DNA from: Liolophura sinensis
Lineage: Eukaryota; Mollusca; Polyplacophora; Chitonida; Chitonidae
Assembly: GCF_032854445.1 (NCBI RefSeq)
Contig: NC_088305.1
Location: forward strand, 30,220,628 to 30,284,627
DNA: 64,000 bases
Direction: 5' to 3'
Position 1 is the stretch's first letter. The number at the start of each line of letters is the position of its first letter. This document shows, piece by piece, positions 46,015 through 58,574 of this stretch. Position numbers and translations under genes: made by a program. The notes under the pieces are model-generated. The model was given only the letters and a program-made list of their open reading frames with translations, made no database searches and had not been told where the DNA came from.

Positions 46015-46710
46015 AAATACACAGGATCTAACAAATGTTACAATGCCAGATTTGTTTGCCTACACGCCATATGCAGGACCCTTCGGTATATTGCTGGCCA
46101 AGTAAGGATGACTTACAACGTCAAAATTGAATCTACCCAGCTTGTCGTAAAGTCTGCGAGAAAGTAAACCGTTTTGATCTTTGTACAAATATAGGTCCAG
46201 ATAAGATGTACCCTTCGGAGAGCCTGTGGTTTCCTTTAAAGTCAGCAAAGGTGGATATATATCTTTCACAGCTATACACAATCTTGTTATAATTAAAGAC
46301 GTACAGCATAATTAGAAACACCAGAGTATCGATCCCAGCATAGTTAGAAACACAAGAGCAGCGACAACATTGTGATAGACGTATAGCGTAAAGAGTAAAT
46401 CCAGAGCAGCAACGACAGTGTGATATTCGTACAGCATAGAGTGTAAATCCAGAGCAGCGACGACACTGTGACAGCTGACTAAATCACCAATAAAGCCAGC
46501 GACTTCATCATAAACTAGTAGACAATCAATATACCGTGATATGAATGAGAAGGATCAGGCCTGGTGAATATTATTCTTTAATGGTTTCTGCATATAGTAG
46601 TATTTATACAAGAGCAAGTATCAGACCGAAGTGGGGCACAGTTTGTACACATCGGATTACGAATGCCCTGCTCACACACATATATACATTTCCACAGGGC
46701 TGCTCGGCGT
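46015..46710 (-). pseudogene. Penelope-like RT fragment (copy 3a)
   Basis: 46015-46280 encodes 'TSYLDLYLYKDQNGLLSRRL' and 'NIPKGPAYGV' as in 60290-60450. 46495-46700 matches the YIDD to motif-B stretch ('PMCTNCAPL'). The two halves are separated by an inserted tandem block (46305-46485) with family D cores. Many lesions. Confidence 0.8.
46305..46485. repeat. Family D core tandem block within the PLE fragment
   Basis: Three to four units with 'AGAGCAGCGACGACA' and 'GATAGACGTATAGCG', like 40783-41295. Repeated at 51940-52120. Confidence 0.7.
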
Positions 46711-47138
46711 AAACCACCGACCTTCAGCAAATTATCGCTTTCCCACATCTGAGGTACGGAAAATACGCACCATACTGGTGTAACGCAGGGGATCTGAAAC
46801 CAACAACGTCGATCGTTTATTGTCACAAAGCTCCCTCAAGCAAGAGGAACAAATTCTATGTCCATGGCCTAACGTACCATTGTAAAAGGGGCTTCAGAAG
46901 TCATACATGAGCGACTTATTTAAGCCAAAAGTTTAAATATCATGCATTTGCAAATCTTAACGGTTACTTATAATTCTTACAAATCCTTGCATGACACAAT
47001 CTGTTTTTGTTGTTGTGTTTTCAGATATTATTTTTTTTTTGTAAGTGATTTTAAATATAATCACTTGTAAGTAAAGTCCACCTGGCTGCGTAATGTGTCA
47101 AATATGTCGTTGTTAGTGCATTCAACGCCGTATTTTTC
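46711..47138. other. End of duplication copy 1, no gene
   Basis: Same as 52345-52773. Contains a T-rich run near 47030. It ends exactly where a LINE fragment starts. Confidence 0.45.
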
Positions 47139-47868
47139 TGAATTGGTGACATATTCAGAATCGTTATGAACAATGGTGGGAATAGCTTTAGATTTCCCCT
47201 TGCCATTAATGGACTTAATTTGAGCCTAAACGTTTTTGATTGGTGTATTCTCGGATAAATTACTACAAAATTGCCGCCCGTGATCTTCCTACATTCCTTT
47301 TGGTAAAGCCCCCACTGAGTTTACATAAGGATTGATATCCCAGGATACATGGACGGGTAGGTGATCACTCCCACACGGTGAGATATTATCCACGGACCAA
47401 TCAAAAGACAGGCTTAGGTCAGGGGAACACAAAGTAAGATCAACATGTGACAAATTACCGGAGTGGGGATCAACTCGAGTGCCTGAACCATCATTAAGAA
47501 TACATACACCATATTGATCAATAAATTCTTCAAGTACCCGTCCATTTTGGTTAACAGTTGGACTACCCCACAACGGACTGTATTATGCATTGAAATCCCC
47601 GCATAAAATGTAGGAGTTATTCACAGATGACATAAGGGAGTTAAAGTCGGAACGATCCAGACGGTTCGACGGGTTGTAAACGTTTACAACACTGACGGAT
47701 GGACCGTTAGTTCTAGCTATATTGAAACACTAGGCTTCTATGCTGGTAAACGAAAGTAATCTAACCTCGGAAAAGGAAAGTCCATGTTTTGAGAACATAG
47801 CCAAGCCGCCGTCACCTCTCGTCTCCCTATCTAATCTGTTAATAAAATATCCAAGATATGTGTAGTCA
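47139..47868 (-). mobile_element. LINE fragment at the duplication junction
   Basis: Matches 36700-36860 and 37140-37730 of the LINE at 34-38 kb, with two internal deletions. Its endonuclease frame (47289-47573) is open and ends 'CGSDHLPVHVSWDINPY'. It begins directly after duplication copy 1 and stops where satellite array 2 begins. It is missing after copy 2. Confidence 0.88.
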
Positions 47869-48935
47869 CACTTTTAGCAGTGGTTCAGAATAGGCTGGAA
47901 AACACATTTAGCAGTGGTTCAATATAGACTGAGAAACACATTTAGCAGTGGTTCAGAATAGACTGAGAAACACATTTAGCAGTGGTTCAGAATAGGCTGA
48001 GAAACACATTTAGCAGTGGTTCAATATAGACTGAGAGACACATTTAGAAATGGTTCATAATGAGCTGAGAAACACATTTATCAGTGATCCAGAATGAACT
48101 GAGAAACACATTTAGCAGTGGTTCACAATAGACTGAGAAACACATTTAGCAGTGATTCAGAATAAACTGAGAAACACATTTAGCAGTGATTCAAAATGAA
48201 CTGAGAAACAAATTTAGCAGTGATTCAGAATAGAATGGGAAACACATTTAGCAGTGGTTCAGAATGAACTGAGAAACACATTTAGCAGTGATTCAGAATG
48301 AACTGAGAAACAAATTTAGCAGTGATTTAGAATCGAGTGAGAAACACATTTAGCAGTGATTCAGAATGAACTGAGACATTTAGCAGTGGTTCAGAATGAA
48401 CTGAAAAACACATTTAGCAGTGATTCAGAATAGGCTGAGAAACGCATTTAGCAGTGATTCAGAATAGACTGAGAAACGCATTTAGCAGTGGTTCAGAATG
48501 AACTGAAAAACACATTTAGCAGTGATTCAGAATAGACTGAGAAACACATTTAGCAGTGATTCAGAATGAACTGAGAAACATATTTAGCAGTGGTTCAGAA
48601 TGAACTGGGAAACACATTTAGCAGTGATTCAGAATGAACTGAGACATTTAGCAGTGATTCAGAATGAACTGAGAAAAATATTTAGCAGTGATTCAAAATG
48701 AACTGAGAAACACGTTTAGCAGTGATTCAAAATAAACTGAGAAACACGTTTAGCAGTGATTCAGAATGAACTGAGAAACACATTTAGCAGTGGTTCAGAA
48801 TAGACTGAGAAACACATTTAGCAGTGGTTCAGAATAAACTGAGAAACACATTTAGCAGTGATTCAGAATCGAGTGAGAAACACATTTGGCAGTGATTCAC
48901 AATTAACTGAGAAACAAATTTAGCCCAGATTTATT
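47869..48935. repeat. 34-bp satellite array 2
   Basis: About 31 units of the same 34-bp monomer as array 1, with the same variant types (27-bp units, GGTTCA and GATTCA classes). Shorter than array 1. Confidence 0.95.
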
Positions 48936-51900
48936 TCTTGATTTATTTATTTATTTAAATGGTATTTTGCACCGCACTCAAGAATATTTATACGACGGAG
49001 TTCAGCATTATAGTAGGAGGGTATCAGGCAAAGCCCCTACCACGACCATTACCAAGTTGGCTGTATGAGCTGGGCTTGAACTCACATCGATCACATTGCT
49101 CCTAAGTGCTACTACATCATGGAGGTCCCTCAGTTAGCTGAAATGAAGAACAGGAGAGAGAGGGAGAGACAATGTTTATATACACAATAGGCTGAGAAAC
49201 ACACGTAGAGCAAGTACGAAACAGAATGAGATACATTCTGATGAAATACGAATAAACTAAGAAACACTTTAAACTGTAACCCAGAACAGACAAAAAACTC
49301 ATCTAGCTGAGATACGGAACAAGCTTTTTCTCCCGAACACATTAAGTCGTGAAAGATACAGCTTAGCTGAGGGAAGAAGATTTAACCGAGGTATGGAATA
49401 GACTGGGGAATACATTTAGCTGAGATACGAAATAGACTGAGAAACACACGTGAAACACAAATTAAAATTGGTTCATTTGTTATATGTTTCTTTGTGACCG
49501 TTGCTAGATATGTGAGTATCAAACTGGCTCCTTAATTATTGACTATTAAAGGATTGCCCAACTGGATATTTTTCTCAGTCAATTCCTTACAAAGTACAAA
49601 CGGACCTAAACACTGAAATACTCATTTCTGTTCAACCTTTGTACATCTCCATTTGGGTTGCATTCGACGCCTAAAACAGTTTGGATGTGGGATATGCGCT
49701 AAAAATATCTGTCTTTGTTGTCAATAAGACAGAAATACAATGTAAAACACCTACAGCACTGAGAGGAAAACTAGTGCAGCGACAACAGTGTGACAGCTAG
49801 CAGATGGTCATATGTAACTGGTGAAATACGTTTGTTGCCAGTTTACCTCAGTTATTTTTCTTCTGTAACTGTTCATGTAAATGCTTAAACACCAGCAAAT
49901 AACACGCCCCTAACACTATGGTTTAAGCAGAATTGGGTACAAAAATGAGCTGAAGTCATGCCTGCGATTCAATAGGCGTCACTGGTCTAGAATTACTCAA
50001 AATGCTGTGTTGTTGTTGTTGTTTCTATTTAATATAGAATCACATTCAAATAATGCAAAGGGATCAGGTCTCTGGGATGCTTAGTATACTAGCAGAATGC
50101 TGGTTTACGCAGGAATACATTATAAAAGACTAACACCATAGGGAGTAAAAAGCCGCTTCAAATTAGCACACATGACTGACACTGTGTCCTAATTTGTATG
50201 AATATAAACACAGACAAACAAGATCCAGCTTAAAATTATATTTGATAATATATTATCCTAAATTTTCAATTATCTTTATAAGATATAATTAAAGTTCTAG
50301 CCACAGAATGCCGACGATTTAACAAAAAGTGTGTTTACCAGAATTGTGAAATAACAAGACCACCTGAACAGGTTTTTTCCCCTTCGGGCGACAAGATCTC
50401 ATTCACGTGTATCAAGACGTAAGTGTTCGCTGGCCCCAGGTGTCCATTTGAGAGAAGCACCTTACATTACAAACAGGGTATATGTTTGCCTGTATTGCAA
50501 ACTTAAAGTCTGCATATTTTTTTTTTGCCATACACATAACATAAAAGCTTGGAAGACGATTGTTATTCCTTGGACAATTAAAAAGTCTGTTCGTCAAGAG
50601 AGAACTAAGTCGCTGGTAGGTAGTTAAAACGAAAAATTGTCCATGTCCAATTCGTGTCAGATAAACCAGACGGGAAAGCATTTGTGTCATCTAAGCGGCC
50701 GATATATGAACAGTTGCAAGCAAACCACTACTGAGATACATGTTGTGGTATCGACAGCTGATATTCTAGCATGGTAGACGATTTGAATACTGACCTACCT
50801 AATACGACCCAGTATGACCTACTTTTTGGCCACAATGCTACGTGACGAAAACTTTTAACAGTATACTTTTATAGAACCCGAACACGAATCATACAAAGAG
50901 AAGCATTTAACAGTTCAGTGATGTTGGGAAGACCCAAGAAATGTTCTGAAAATGAGTGAAATCAGTCTACAAATCGTGTACAATACGAGCATGTGCGTTG
51001 TCGATAATAAAATATCTGTCAGTTACGCTTTGCTTGCAAATGTTCATATATGGGCCATGTAGATGGCACAAATGCGCTCCCGTCTGTTGTATCTGACACG
51101 AATTAGACATCCACCGAATTACGGTGGTACGTTTGGAGAATTTGGCACGGTTTCGCAGTTAACAGACTGTAAATTTTTATAGTCTAGTTTAGCGATACCG
51201 GCTATGACACGAGGATCCATGCAGACGGTCCAGCCGACTATGATTTGCGCTGACGACAACAGTCTGTCACTCAACACAGGTGAAAGTAACAATCGAGCTA
51301 ATCTATTATGCTTTAAAAAAAAGTATAACCGGCAACAAGAAATAAGGCTTGAATTATATTGAATGGAAATAGCAATTGGTAACTGCAGGGAATGTACCGC
51401 TGTGACGTCACAGGGTCAACGGTGGTTCAATAGCAGTGGCGTAATATTCCGATGTTTGAAGACCAAATTCTTCCGTTTTCGACGTTTTAAATGAATGGGT
51501 TCAGGGGACATCAGATTATCTGTCCGCAGTTTGAAAGGCTCAGCGCTGGGGATCTACTTTACGAAACTTACCGTGTGGGGGGTTGATTGAATAACCCTGA
51601 CACACTCGTTTTCGCAGTTATAACTTGTGACGGTGACCGAAATCGCTACAAAATACACAGGATCTAACAAATGTTACAATGCCAGATTTGTTTGCCTACA
51701 CGCCATATGCAGGACCCTTCGGTATATTGCTGGCCAAGTAAGGATGACTTACAACGTCAAAATTGAATCTACCCAGCTTGTCGTAAAGTCTGCGAGAAAG
51801 TAAACCGTTTTGATCTTTGTACAAATATGGGTCCAGATAAGATGTACCCTTCGGAGAGCCTGTGGTTTCCTTTAAAGTCAGCAAAGGTGGATATATATCT

Positions 51901-52773
51901 TTCACAGCTATACACAATCTTGTTATAATTAAAGACGTACAGCATAATTAGAAACACCAGAGTATCGACCCCAGCATAGTTAGAAACACAAGAGCAGCGA
52001 CAACATTGTGATAGACGTATAGCGTAAAGAGTAAATCCAGAGCAGCAACGACAGTGTGATATCCGTACAGCATAGAGTGTAAATCCAGAGCAGCGACGAC
52101 ACTGTGACAGCTGACTAAATCACCAATAAAGCCAGCGACTTCATCATAAACTAGTAGACAATCAATATACCGTGATATGAATGAGAAGGATCAGGCCTGG
52201 TGAATATTATTCCTTAAAGGTTTCTGCATATAGTAGTATTTATACAAGAGCAAGTATCAGACCGAAGTGGGGCACAGTTTGTACACATCGGATTACGAAT
52301 GCCCTGCTCACACACATATATACATTTCCACAGGGCTGCTCGGCGTAAACCACCGACCTTCAGCAAATTATCGCTTTCCCACATCTGAGGTACGGAAAAT
52401 ACGCACCATACTGGTGTAACGCAGGGGATCTGAAACCAACAACGTCGATCGTTTATTGTCACAAAGCTCCCTCAAGCAAGAAGAACAAATTCCCTGTCCA
52501 TGGCCTAACGTACCATTGTAAAAGGGGCTTCAGAAGTCATACATGAGCGACTTATTTAAGCCAAAAGTTTAAATATCATGCATTTGCAAATCTTAACGGT
52601 TACTTATAATTCTTACAAATCCTTGCATGACACAATCTGTTTTTGTTGTTGTGTTTTCTGATATTATTTTTTTTTGTAAGTGATTTTAAACATAATCACT
52701 TGTAAGTAAAGTCCACCTGGCTGCGTAATGTGTCAAATATGTCGTTGTTAGTGCATTCAACGCCGTATTTTTC
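48905..52773. repeat. Tandem segmental duplication, copy 2
   Basis: Copy of 43405-47138 at an offset of about 5.5-5.64 kb. Similarity ends at 52773 ('GCCGTATTTTTC'), after which the two flanks differ. It holds a diverged SINE (48936-49130, -), repeat D (49777-49950, +), about 1.7 kb without genes (49951-51645), a Penelope-like fragment (51651-52345, -) and a family D block. Confidence 0.93.
51651..52345 (-). pseudogene. Penelope-like RT fragment (copy 3b)
   Basis: Duplicate of 46015-46710 with the same lesions, such as the tandem block in the middle; one visible difference is LDPYLYKD in place of LDLYLYKD. The insertion therefore predates the duplication. Confidence 0.8.
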
Positions 52774-52929
52774 GCTTGTGTAAGTTAAGTTAAGTACACA
52801 CTGTGTAATAAGTTTAATTATATATTATAACCATACTTGTATTTGAGGGCTTAGTCAGCGGCACAAGACAAACTACGTTTGCATACACTTTCCGTCTGAG
52901 ATAAGCTGGAACATTTGAAGATGTCAAGT

Positions 52930-53430
52930 ACATGTAAAATGTTATCTCTGGGCAATTTCAATCTAATACGAGCAGAGACGTTTGAGAGAGATGTCAGGTA
53001 TATGAAACACGTCGCTTATGGACTTTTCCATATTTTGTACGATTTATTGACCTCTGCCCACGGATTATCTTTTCCATGATTTACTGGTCCGTAATCCTTA
53101 TTTCGAAAATTCGGTGTAAGCATAATCCCCTGCAGTGGACGCACGTTTAAACACATGCAGTCTTCATGCTCTGTATATTAAGGCAATTTGTTCATGTTAA
53201 CCTGACGCCTAGGGTCAGGGACCAAGTTTGTCTTTCTACGCTGAAATGAGCTTGTATCGCTCAAGGGATAAACGCTCTTTAAGCTTCCTTTGTTCCCTGT
53301 TCTTTGAAATGCAGGCAGTGCACACAGCACTCTTCCGGTGTTGTCACTTGATTATTTCGTAACTTATTTTGTAAACTGAAAAGACTTTTCTTATGTAAAT
53401 TCTAATTAATTTGTTGACATGAAGCACAGC
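52930..53430 (+). repeat. Inverted-repeat arm, left
   Basis: Its reverse complement aligns with 57300-57790 through 'TTAACCTGACGCCTAGGGTC', 'CGCTGAAATGAGCTTGTATC' and 'AATTAATTTGTTGAC'. Diverged, with small indels. No coding content. Confidence 0.75.
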
Positions 53431-53589
53431 CCCATTATTTGCTCTTTCCGACTAAATGGTTGTATCACGCATGTAACACGCGTGCTGTTGTCAAAGAGAA
53501 GAGTTTATATGTACTTAACTGGCTTGGCAGTTAGTGTTTAAGACAATGGATCAGCGCTGTACGCTGTAAGTACAAGCCCACATCCTTCC

Positions 53590-53720
53590 GACTACTTCTC
53601 CGGTCTGCCAGCAACCAGTGGATAATTTCTCTGGATCTGCCCGCTTTCTTCCGACCATAATACTGGCGTATAAGTGAAATAACCTTGAGTTCGACGTAAA
53701 ACACCAATAAAATAAACATA
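53590..53720 (+). mobile_element. SINE family A, 5'-truncated
   Basis: 'CTCCGGTCTGCCAGCAACC', 'GCGTATAAGTGAAATAACC' and tail 'GACGTAAAACACCAATAAAA'. Confidence 0.75.
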
Positions 53721-54254
53721 AATAAATTAAGGAGTGTGAGACTAAGGATTGAACTCTACATCTTGTGCCATGGCAGAAGAAAAACAAGCATCAATCCCAC
53801 TTCCTCGTCTGATAGCACGGGTTTATAACATGCATTAATTAACATACACAGCCCAACTGCAGAATCTCCTGTTGGGGGACAATTAACGACCTAAGCCACC
53901 TTTCCTGAATTTACTCGGTTAACAAACTGCTGTAAATTCTACTGTGTATAGGAGTATTGGCTATTTTTATACATTTTCGTAAAATTTCTGAATGGAGAAA
54001 ACAAAATTTCATTCTGGAGATCAAGAGAGAAAATTCAGAAAAGAAGTTAGTAGAAGAATAAGTACGAAAAGCCAAAGTTTGTTTGGGTTTTACAATTCCC
54101 TAAAGCTTACCACAATGAGTATTTTCTTGAATTTTAAAGAATTACTATTTTTCTAAAATATCGAAAAGTTAGTAACTTACTCATCCAGCATGAATTATTT
54201 TCTCTTTTGGCGAAAGAGAAAATTTTAAAAAGTTACATAATATTTAACACTGCA
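53721..54254. other. No recognisable feature
   Basis: AT-rich; nothing supported. Confidence 0.45.
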
Positions 54255-54430
54255 GATTAAACTTCAGACAACCGTGTGATAGTTGGCAAATGGTCAGACT
54301 TCTATCACCGGTGATATTCTGGTTCTTGTAACTGAACTCAGTTAGTGTTGATTATAACTGTCAATGTAAAAACATTACAACATACAGAACCCCGAGCAAC
54401 ACGGTTTGAAACAGAATTAGGTAAAACAAA
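54255..54430 (+). repeat. Dispersed repeat family D, diverged
   Basis: 'CGTGTGATAGTTGGCAAATG', 'AACTCAGTTAGTGTTGATTA' and 'GGTTTGAAACAGAATTAGG' align with 44150-44310. Confidence 0.6.
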
Positions 54431-54599
54431 TACAGTGTTAGTCATTGCAATTTATTAAACGTTTGAATTTATTATTAGAATTTATTAAAAATTGTTTTGT
54501 TTTTTTTTGGTTGATGACGCACGTTTGGCCGTTTGCCGCCTAATGTCTTTCACTAGTATGATATCTGTACGTCACATGTGGAAATGTATCGATGAAACG

Positions 54600-54960
54600 T
54601 CTATGGTCGGGGTTTTACGCGGCCCATCAAGCAATCAGCCCTTCGGACTCAATTGGTAGAGCGTCCGATTCAGGGTCAATCCTAAGATCTCGAAAGAGGA
54701 AGTTCCTCACTTGGCGTTCAGCATTAGGGGATAGTGCAACGGCTGGTTAACCCGTATCAGTGTAATGGCTCGGGTGAGGCCGCTTACTTGGCTCCAAGTA
54801 AGTCGTCTCAGTGAAGCAGCACTAGATAACAGAGCGGCGGAAACCCGTCCTGCAACAAGGAGGCACATTATATGTATATACATGCATTCTAAGGACTCCC
54901 TCGTCATCATATGACTGAAAAATTGTTAAGTACGACGTTAAACCCTAAGCACTCACTCAA
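54600..54960 (+). mobile_element. SINE family B, fullest copy
   Basis: tRNA-like head with 'CTCAATTGGTAGAGCG' (A-box type) and 'CAGGGTCAATCC' (B-box type), body 'CTTGGCGTTCAGCATTAGG' and 'CAGTGTAATGGCTCGGG', and 3' end 'TTGTTAAGTACGACGTTAAA' followed by CACT-type repeats. Other copies: 13190-13815, 15470-15805 (-), 12750-12925. Confidence 0.82.
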
Positions 54961-55283
54961 TCACTCTCTCACTCACTCGACCCATGTACCTGACCGCCAT
55001 CTATTTCAGGATATGACAATTTTGGTGAAAGTATAATTGTTTGACATAGACATAGTTGAAAGTATGTTTAGTGCACCCACTGTTATTTTGTTGGAGTTAC
55101 AACACTATGCTCCCAACCAATTACAATCTTAGCGCTTGCTATATTAAATGAACATTAATTTTGTTTCACCGTTATAGCACGGTATTTTATATGTCCAATA
55201 ACAAATGTACAAACATCTTCCTGATTTCCGGCTGTTTTCAACTGTTTTGAAATTATCACAAGAAGTACGCCATTTTCGGATTA
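54961..55283. other. No recognisable feature
   Basis: AT-rich linker between SINEs. Confidence 0.4.
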
Positions 55284-55537
55284 TTAATTTATTTGATTGG
55301 TGTTTTACGCCGTACTAAATTCAGAATAGTTCACTTATTCGACGGTGGCCAACCTTATGGTGGCAGGAAACCGAGCAAAGCCTGAGGAAAACCCACGGCC
55401 ATCCGTAGGTTGCTGAAGACCTCCCAACGTACGGCCACAGAAGAAGCCAGCGTGAACAGGGATTAAATTCACAGCGACAACATCGGTGAAGGCCACTGGA
55501 TCGATGCGACGCGCTGGCACGCTAGCCACGGACGGGT
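55284..55537 (-). mobile_element. tRNA-derived SINE (family A), diverged full length
   Basis: - strand order: head 'CGTCCGTGGCTAGCGTGCC' at the right, 'GTGAATTTAATCCC' in place of the B box, core 'GGCCATCCGTAGGTTGCTG' on the + strand, and tail 'GGCGTAAAACACCAATCAAA'. Confidence 0.85.
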
Positions 55538-56044
55538 ATTTTCGATAGCATAAAATTAGAAAACTAGTCTAGCCAGTGGTGGAAGGCCCTTACCTTTTAA
55601 TCAGTAGGACACATGACGTGCAAGTTCAATCCCCGACAAAGAAGTTTTAAATTCCACCGCTCTCTCTGGCTGTTTGGGCGATCAACTATTCTAACAACAG
55701 TGGGTACAAATCTATACATTGCATGTGGAAAAGTTTGTCAGTAGCTTACCAATTGTCGATGCACGGTTCATCCCTGGGATTGCGGCTCCCTTCACCCATA
55801 AAATCTACCGTCATAGTACAACTGGAAATTTTTTTTAGTATGCCGTCAAACAACAGTCAAGTGAAAGACAGTATTAACAGCCTTATCTGTAGGTTTCTCC
55901 TTTGAAAATGTTGTGTATCGTCTCAGTACAAGCGTCCATCTCAATATTACGAATCAATTTGCTACCACTGACTTAGTATTAGAAGCTGGATAGAGATGCT
56001 TAACGTTCTTAACGTCATATTCCATTTTACTGTGCCATGTAGTC
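55538..56044. other. Unassigned, with a SINE-like block at 55720-55840
   Basis: 55725-55840 ('GTGGAAAAGTTTGTCAGTAG' to 'CACCCATAAAATCTACCG') resembles 1012-1120 and 10195-10310, a worn family seen several times in the window. The rest is unassigned. Confidence 0.45.
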
Positions 56045-56180
56045 ATAATTTATCATGAGAACCAGAGCAGTGATGACAGTGTGCTAACTGACAAATAGTC
56101 ACATGTAACCAGTAAAATACGGTATCCTACCAATTTATCTAAGGTTTATAATTAAACCGTAATGCCACACATTCCTGCAA
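56045..56180 (+). repeat. Dispersed repeat family D, partial
   Basis: 'CCAGAGCAGTGATGACAGTG' then 'AGTCACATGTAACCAGTAAA' and 'CAATTTATCTAAGG'. Confidence 0.55.
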
Positions 56181-57299
56181 TAACCAATGCCGAGGACTCA
56201 TTTGGTGAAAACAGACAGTATAATTCACTGAGCTCCTTTTTAATATCAGACATTTGTGTAATTAAATAACAGCATAAGGAACATTTTTAGTGATACAAGT
56301 TATGAAATTATGTAGTTGTTGGTAGTTCAGAGTGTTGGTAAATTTAATAAACTTAACCCAAATAGTGCTAGCAGGATATATTTTGTCTAAAACCACACAG
56401 AATTGGTATGCGAGGAATCCAGCTGAATCACACTGTTCAGTTGTCATTTCTCATTCTGTCAGAGCTGAAATAAAACCCCCTAGACACTATAATCCTCAGT
56501 TATAGGTCTTAGACGATTACAAAATATTAATACATTTGTAGCGCTTGAAATTTATCATTTTTTGTTAGTATTCAAGCACAGATTTAAATATATACTAAAT
56601 TAACAAGGTATTTCGGCTTGAGTAGGTTATATGTTTTAAAATCAGATTTTCGCGGATAAAAAAATATGACAAAAGAGGACTAAGTGGAACTAATTAACTA
56701 GGGCTATCTCTGGCGGGCTGTTCAGTAAGCTGTTACATAACTATTTCAGGACAGTGCTGGAGTTATCGTTATAGCGACTTTACACTGAAAACATGTCATT
56801 TATAAGCGTATTTTTCTGTGTAACCTGTCCCCTTATAGCAACAAAAAGTATACCACGCCACCCCGAAATGTGTGTATATTTTTAAAAGGAAAGGAATAAG
56901 CACATATTGCTGTTGATAAAGAAGCCTTTAGAATAGGGGAAATGATGATAAATTCAGACCCACGCTTTAGCCCGAAAGTGCTATCGCCATTAACAATGTC
57001 AAATTCCATGAGGAAAAAATACCTACATTTCAGATATTTACTCAAACATCAAAAGTAAGAAGCCACGGATAATGATATTAACTGCTGAACACAACAAAAA
57101 TCAGAAAAAAATTATGAAAAAATATAAATGGTGTTACTCATGAAAACCCGTCTGGATGTTCGAGAATGTAAGTAAATTCTCGCCATTTTGAAAAACAGAT
57201 CTCCGTCGGAGAGGTAGAAACTAGCCGGTAGAAACTATTCAGTGGTAACGGATCGCTCAAAAGTTATTATCGTTACATAATTTGTAATGTAACGTAGAT
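56181..57299. other. No recognisable feature
   Basis: About 1.1 kb AT-rich sequence without supported genes or repeats. Confidence 0.45.
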
Positions 57300-57790
57300 T
57301 TATCAAGAAGAGCTGCGCTTCTGGTCAACAAATTAATTGGAATTTTATGAGAAACAATGTTTTTGGAAAGTCTTTTCAGGTCTCTATGATATAATAAAGT
57401 GACAACACCGGGAGAGTGTGTGCACTGCCTGCCTTCCTAAGAATAGGGAACAAAGGCAGCTTAAAGCGAGTTTACCCTTCGAGCGATACAAGCTCATTTC
57501 AGCGTAGAAAAACAAACTTGATCCCTGACCCTAGGCGTCAGGTTAACATGAACAAATTGCCTTAATGTACATGTGTTTCAGCTGACAAACTTGAAGTCTG
57601 CATGTATGTATCCTCATGGACATCTATCTATCCTGGAGATTATGCTTACATTGGTTTTTACGTAAACAATAGAATTGATAACCCTTCAGTGGAGGTTAAT
57701 AATTAGTACAAAATAAGTCCATAAACGATGTCACCATCAAATGTCGCTACTCCGACTGAAGGTTTCCCCCAGATAACGTCACTGCTCCAG
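57300..57790 (-). repeat. Inverted-repeat arm, right
   Basis: Inverted partner of 52930-53430. Its outer end runs into the minisatellite at 57740-57955, and the left arm carries a single trace of that unit ('CGAGCAGAGACGTTT'), so the minisatellite expanded only on this side. Confidence 0.75.
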
Positions 57791-57955
57791 TTAAATATGT
57801 CCACAGATAATGTCTCTGCTCCGAATAAATATGTCCCCAGATAATGTCTTTGCTCCTATTAAACGTGTTAACAGATAATGTCTCTGCTCCGATTAAACGT
57901 GTCCACAGATAATATCTCTACTGCGATTAAAAGTGTCCACAAATAATGTCTCTCG
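57740..57955. repeat. Minisatellite, about 34-36 bp units
   Basis: Six or so units of 'CAGATAATGTCTCTGCTCCG' plus 'ATTAAACGTGTCCA'. Confidence 0.8.
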
Positions 57956-58574
57956 TAAACCTCACATCTCCAGCAAATATATCATGCTCGACTAAAAGTG
58001 AGCGGAAATTATGTCTGTCATATATTCATAGCATCTCTGCTCAGAAGACAAATGATGTCTGCTATATAGATGTATTTCTTTTCCAGTTATTTTATCCTGA
58101 GTCCGTAAAATGACATGAACTTTAAAACCTTGTTTTTAAGTATAATCAAAATGTATTACACAGTTTGTATTAAACTTTTCCGTCCATGCTGGTTGTCTCA
58201 ACCCCTTGAATGTGATTAACACCAGCAAACAATTTGTTTGTTTTAGGCCCTGACGACGACACATTTCGTAGCTTTAGTTACATCAAAAAATAAAATATAT
58301 ACAATCAAAAAAACAAAAAAAAAAACAAAAATAAACAAACAAAAAAGCAAACGAACCAAATATTAAAAAATAACAAAAACAACAACAGATATCTATCATA
58401 CAAGAATTTATAAGAATTATAAATAACTGTTTAGATTTCCAAATGCATGAAAGTTAAAACTGAGTCTCAGATAAATGGCTAACTTGTGACTCCCGAACTC
58501 CTTAGGGTTTGGACAGGGACTTTGATCTTACTGCTTCTGAGGTTTTGGTGACAATAAGTGGTGGGCCTGGTTCA
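57956..58574. other. No gene; A-rich low-complexity at 58285-58385
   Basis: A long stretch of A with CAAA/AACA variants, possibly an old retrotransposon tail; otherwise nothing recognised. Confidence 0.5.

Larger units (their letters stand above)
43405..47138. repeat. Tandem segmental duplication, copy 1
   Basis: Nearly identical to 48905-52773, including noncoding parts. It lacks about 125 bp present in copy 2 at 49600-49720. It contains a SINE fragment, dispersed repeat D and a Penelope-like fragment, but no gene. Both copies are preceded by 34-bp satellite. Confidence 0.93.
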
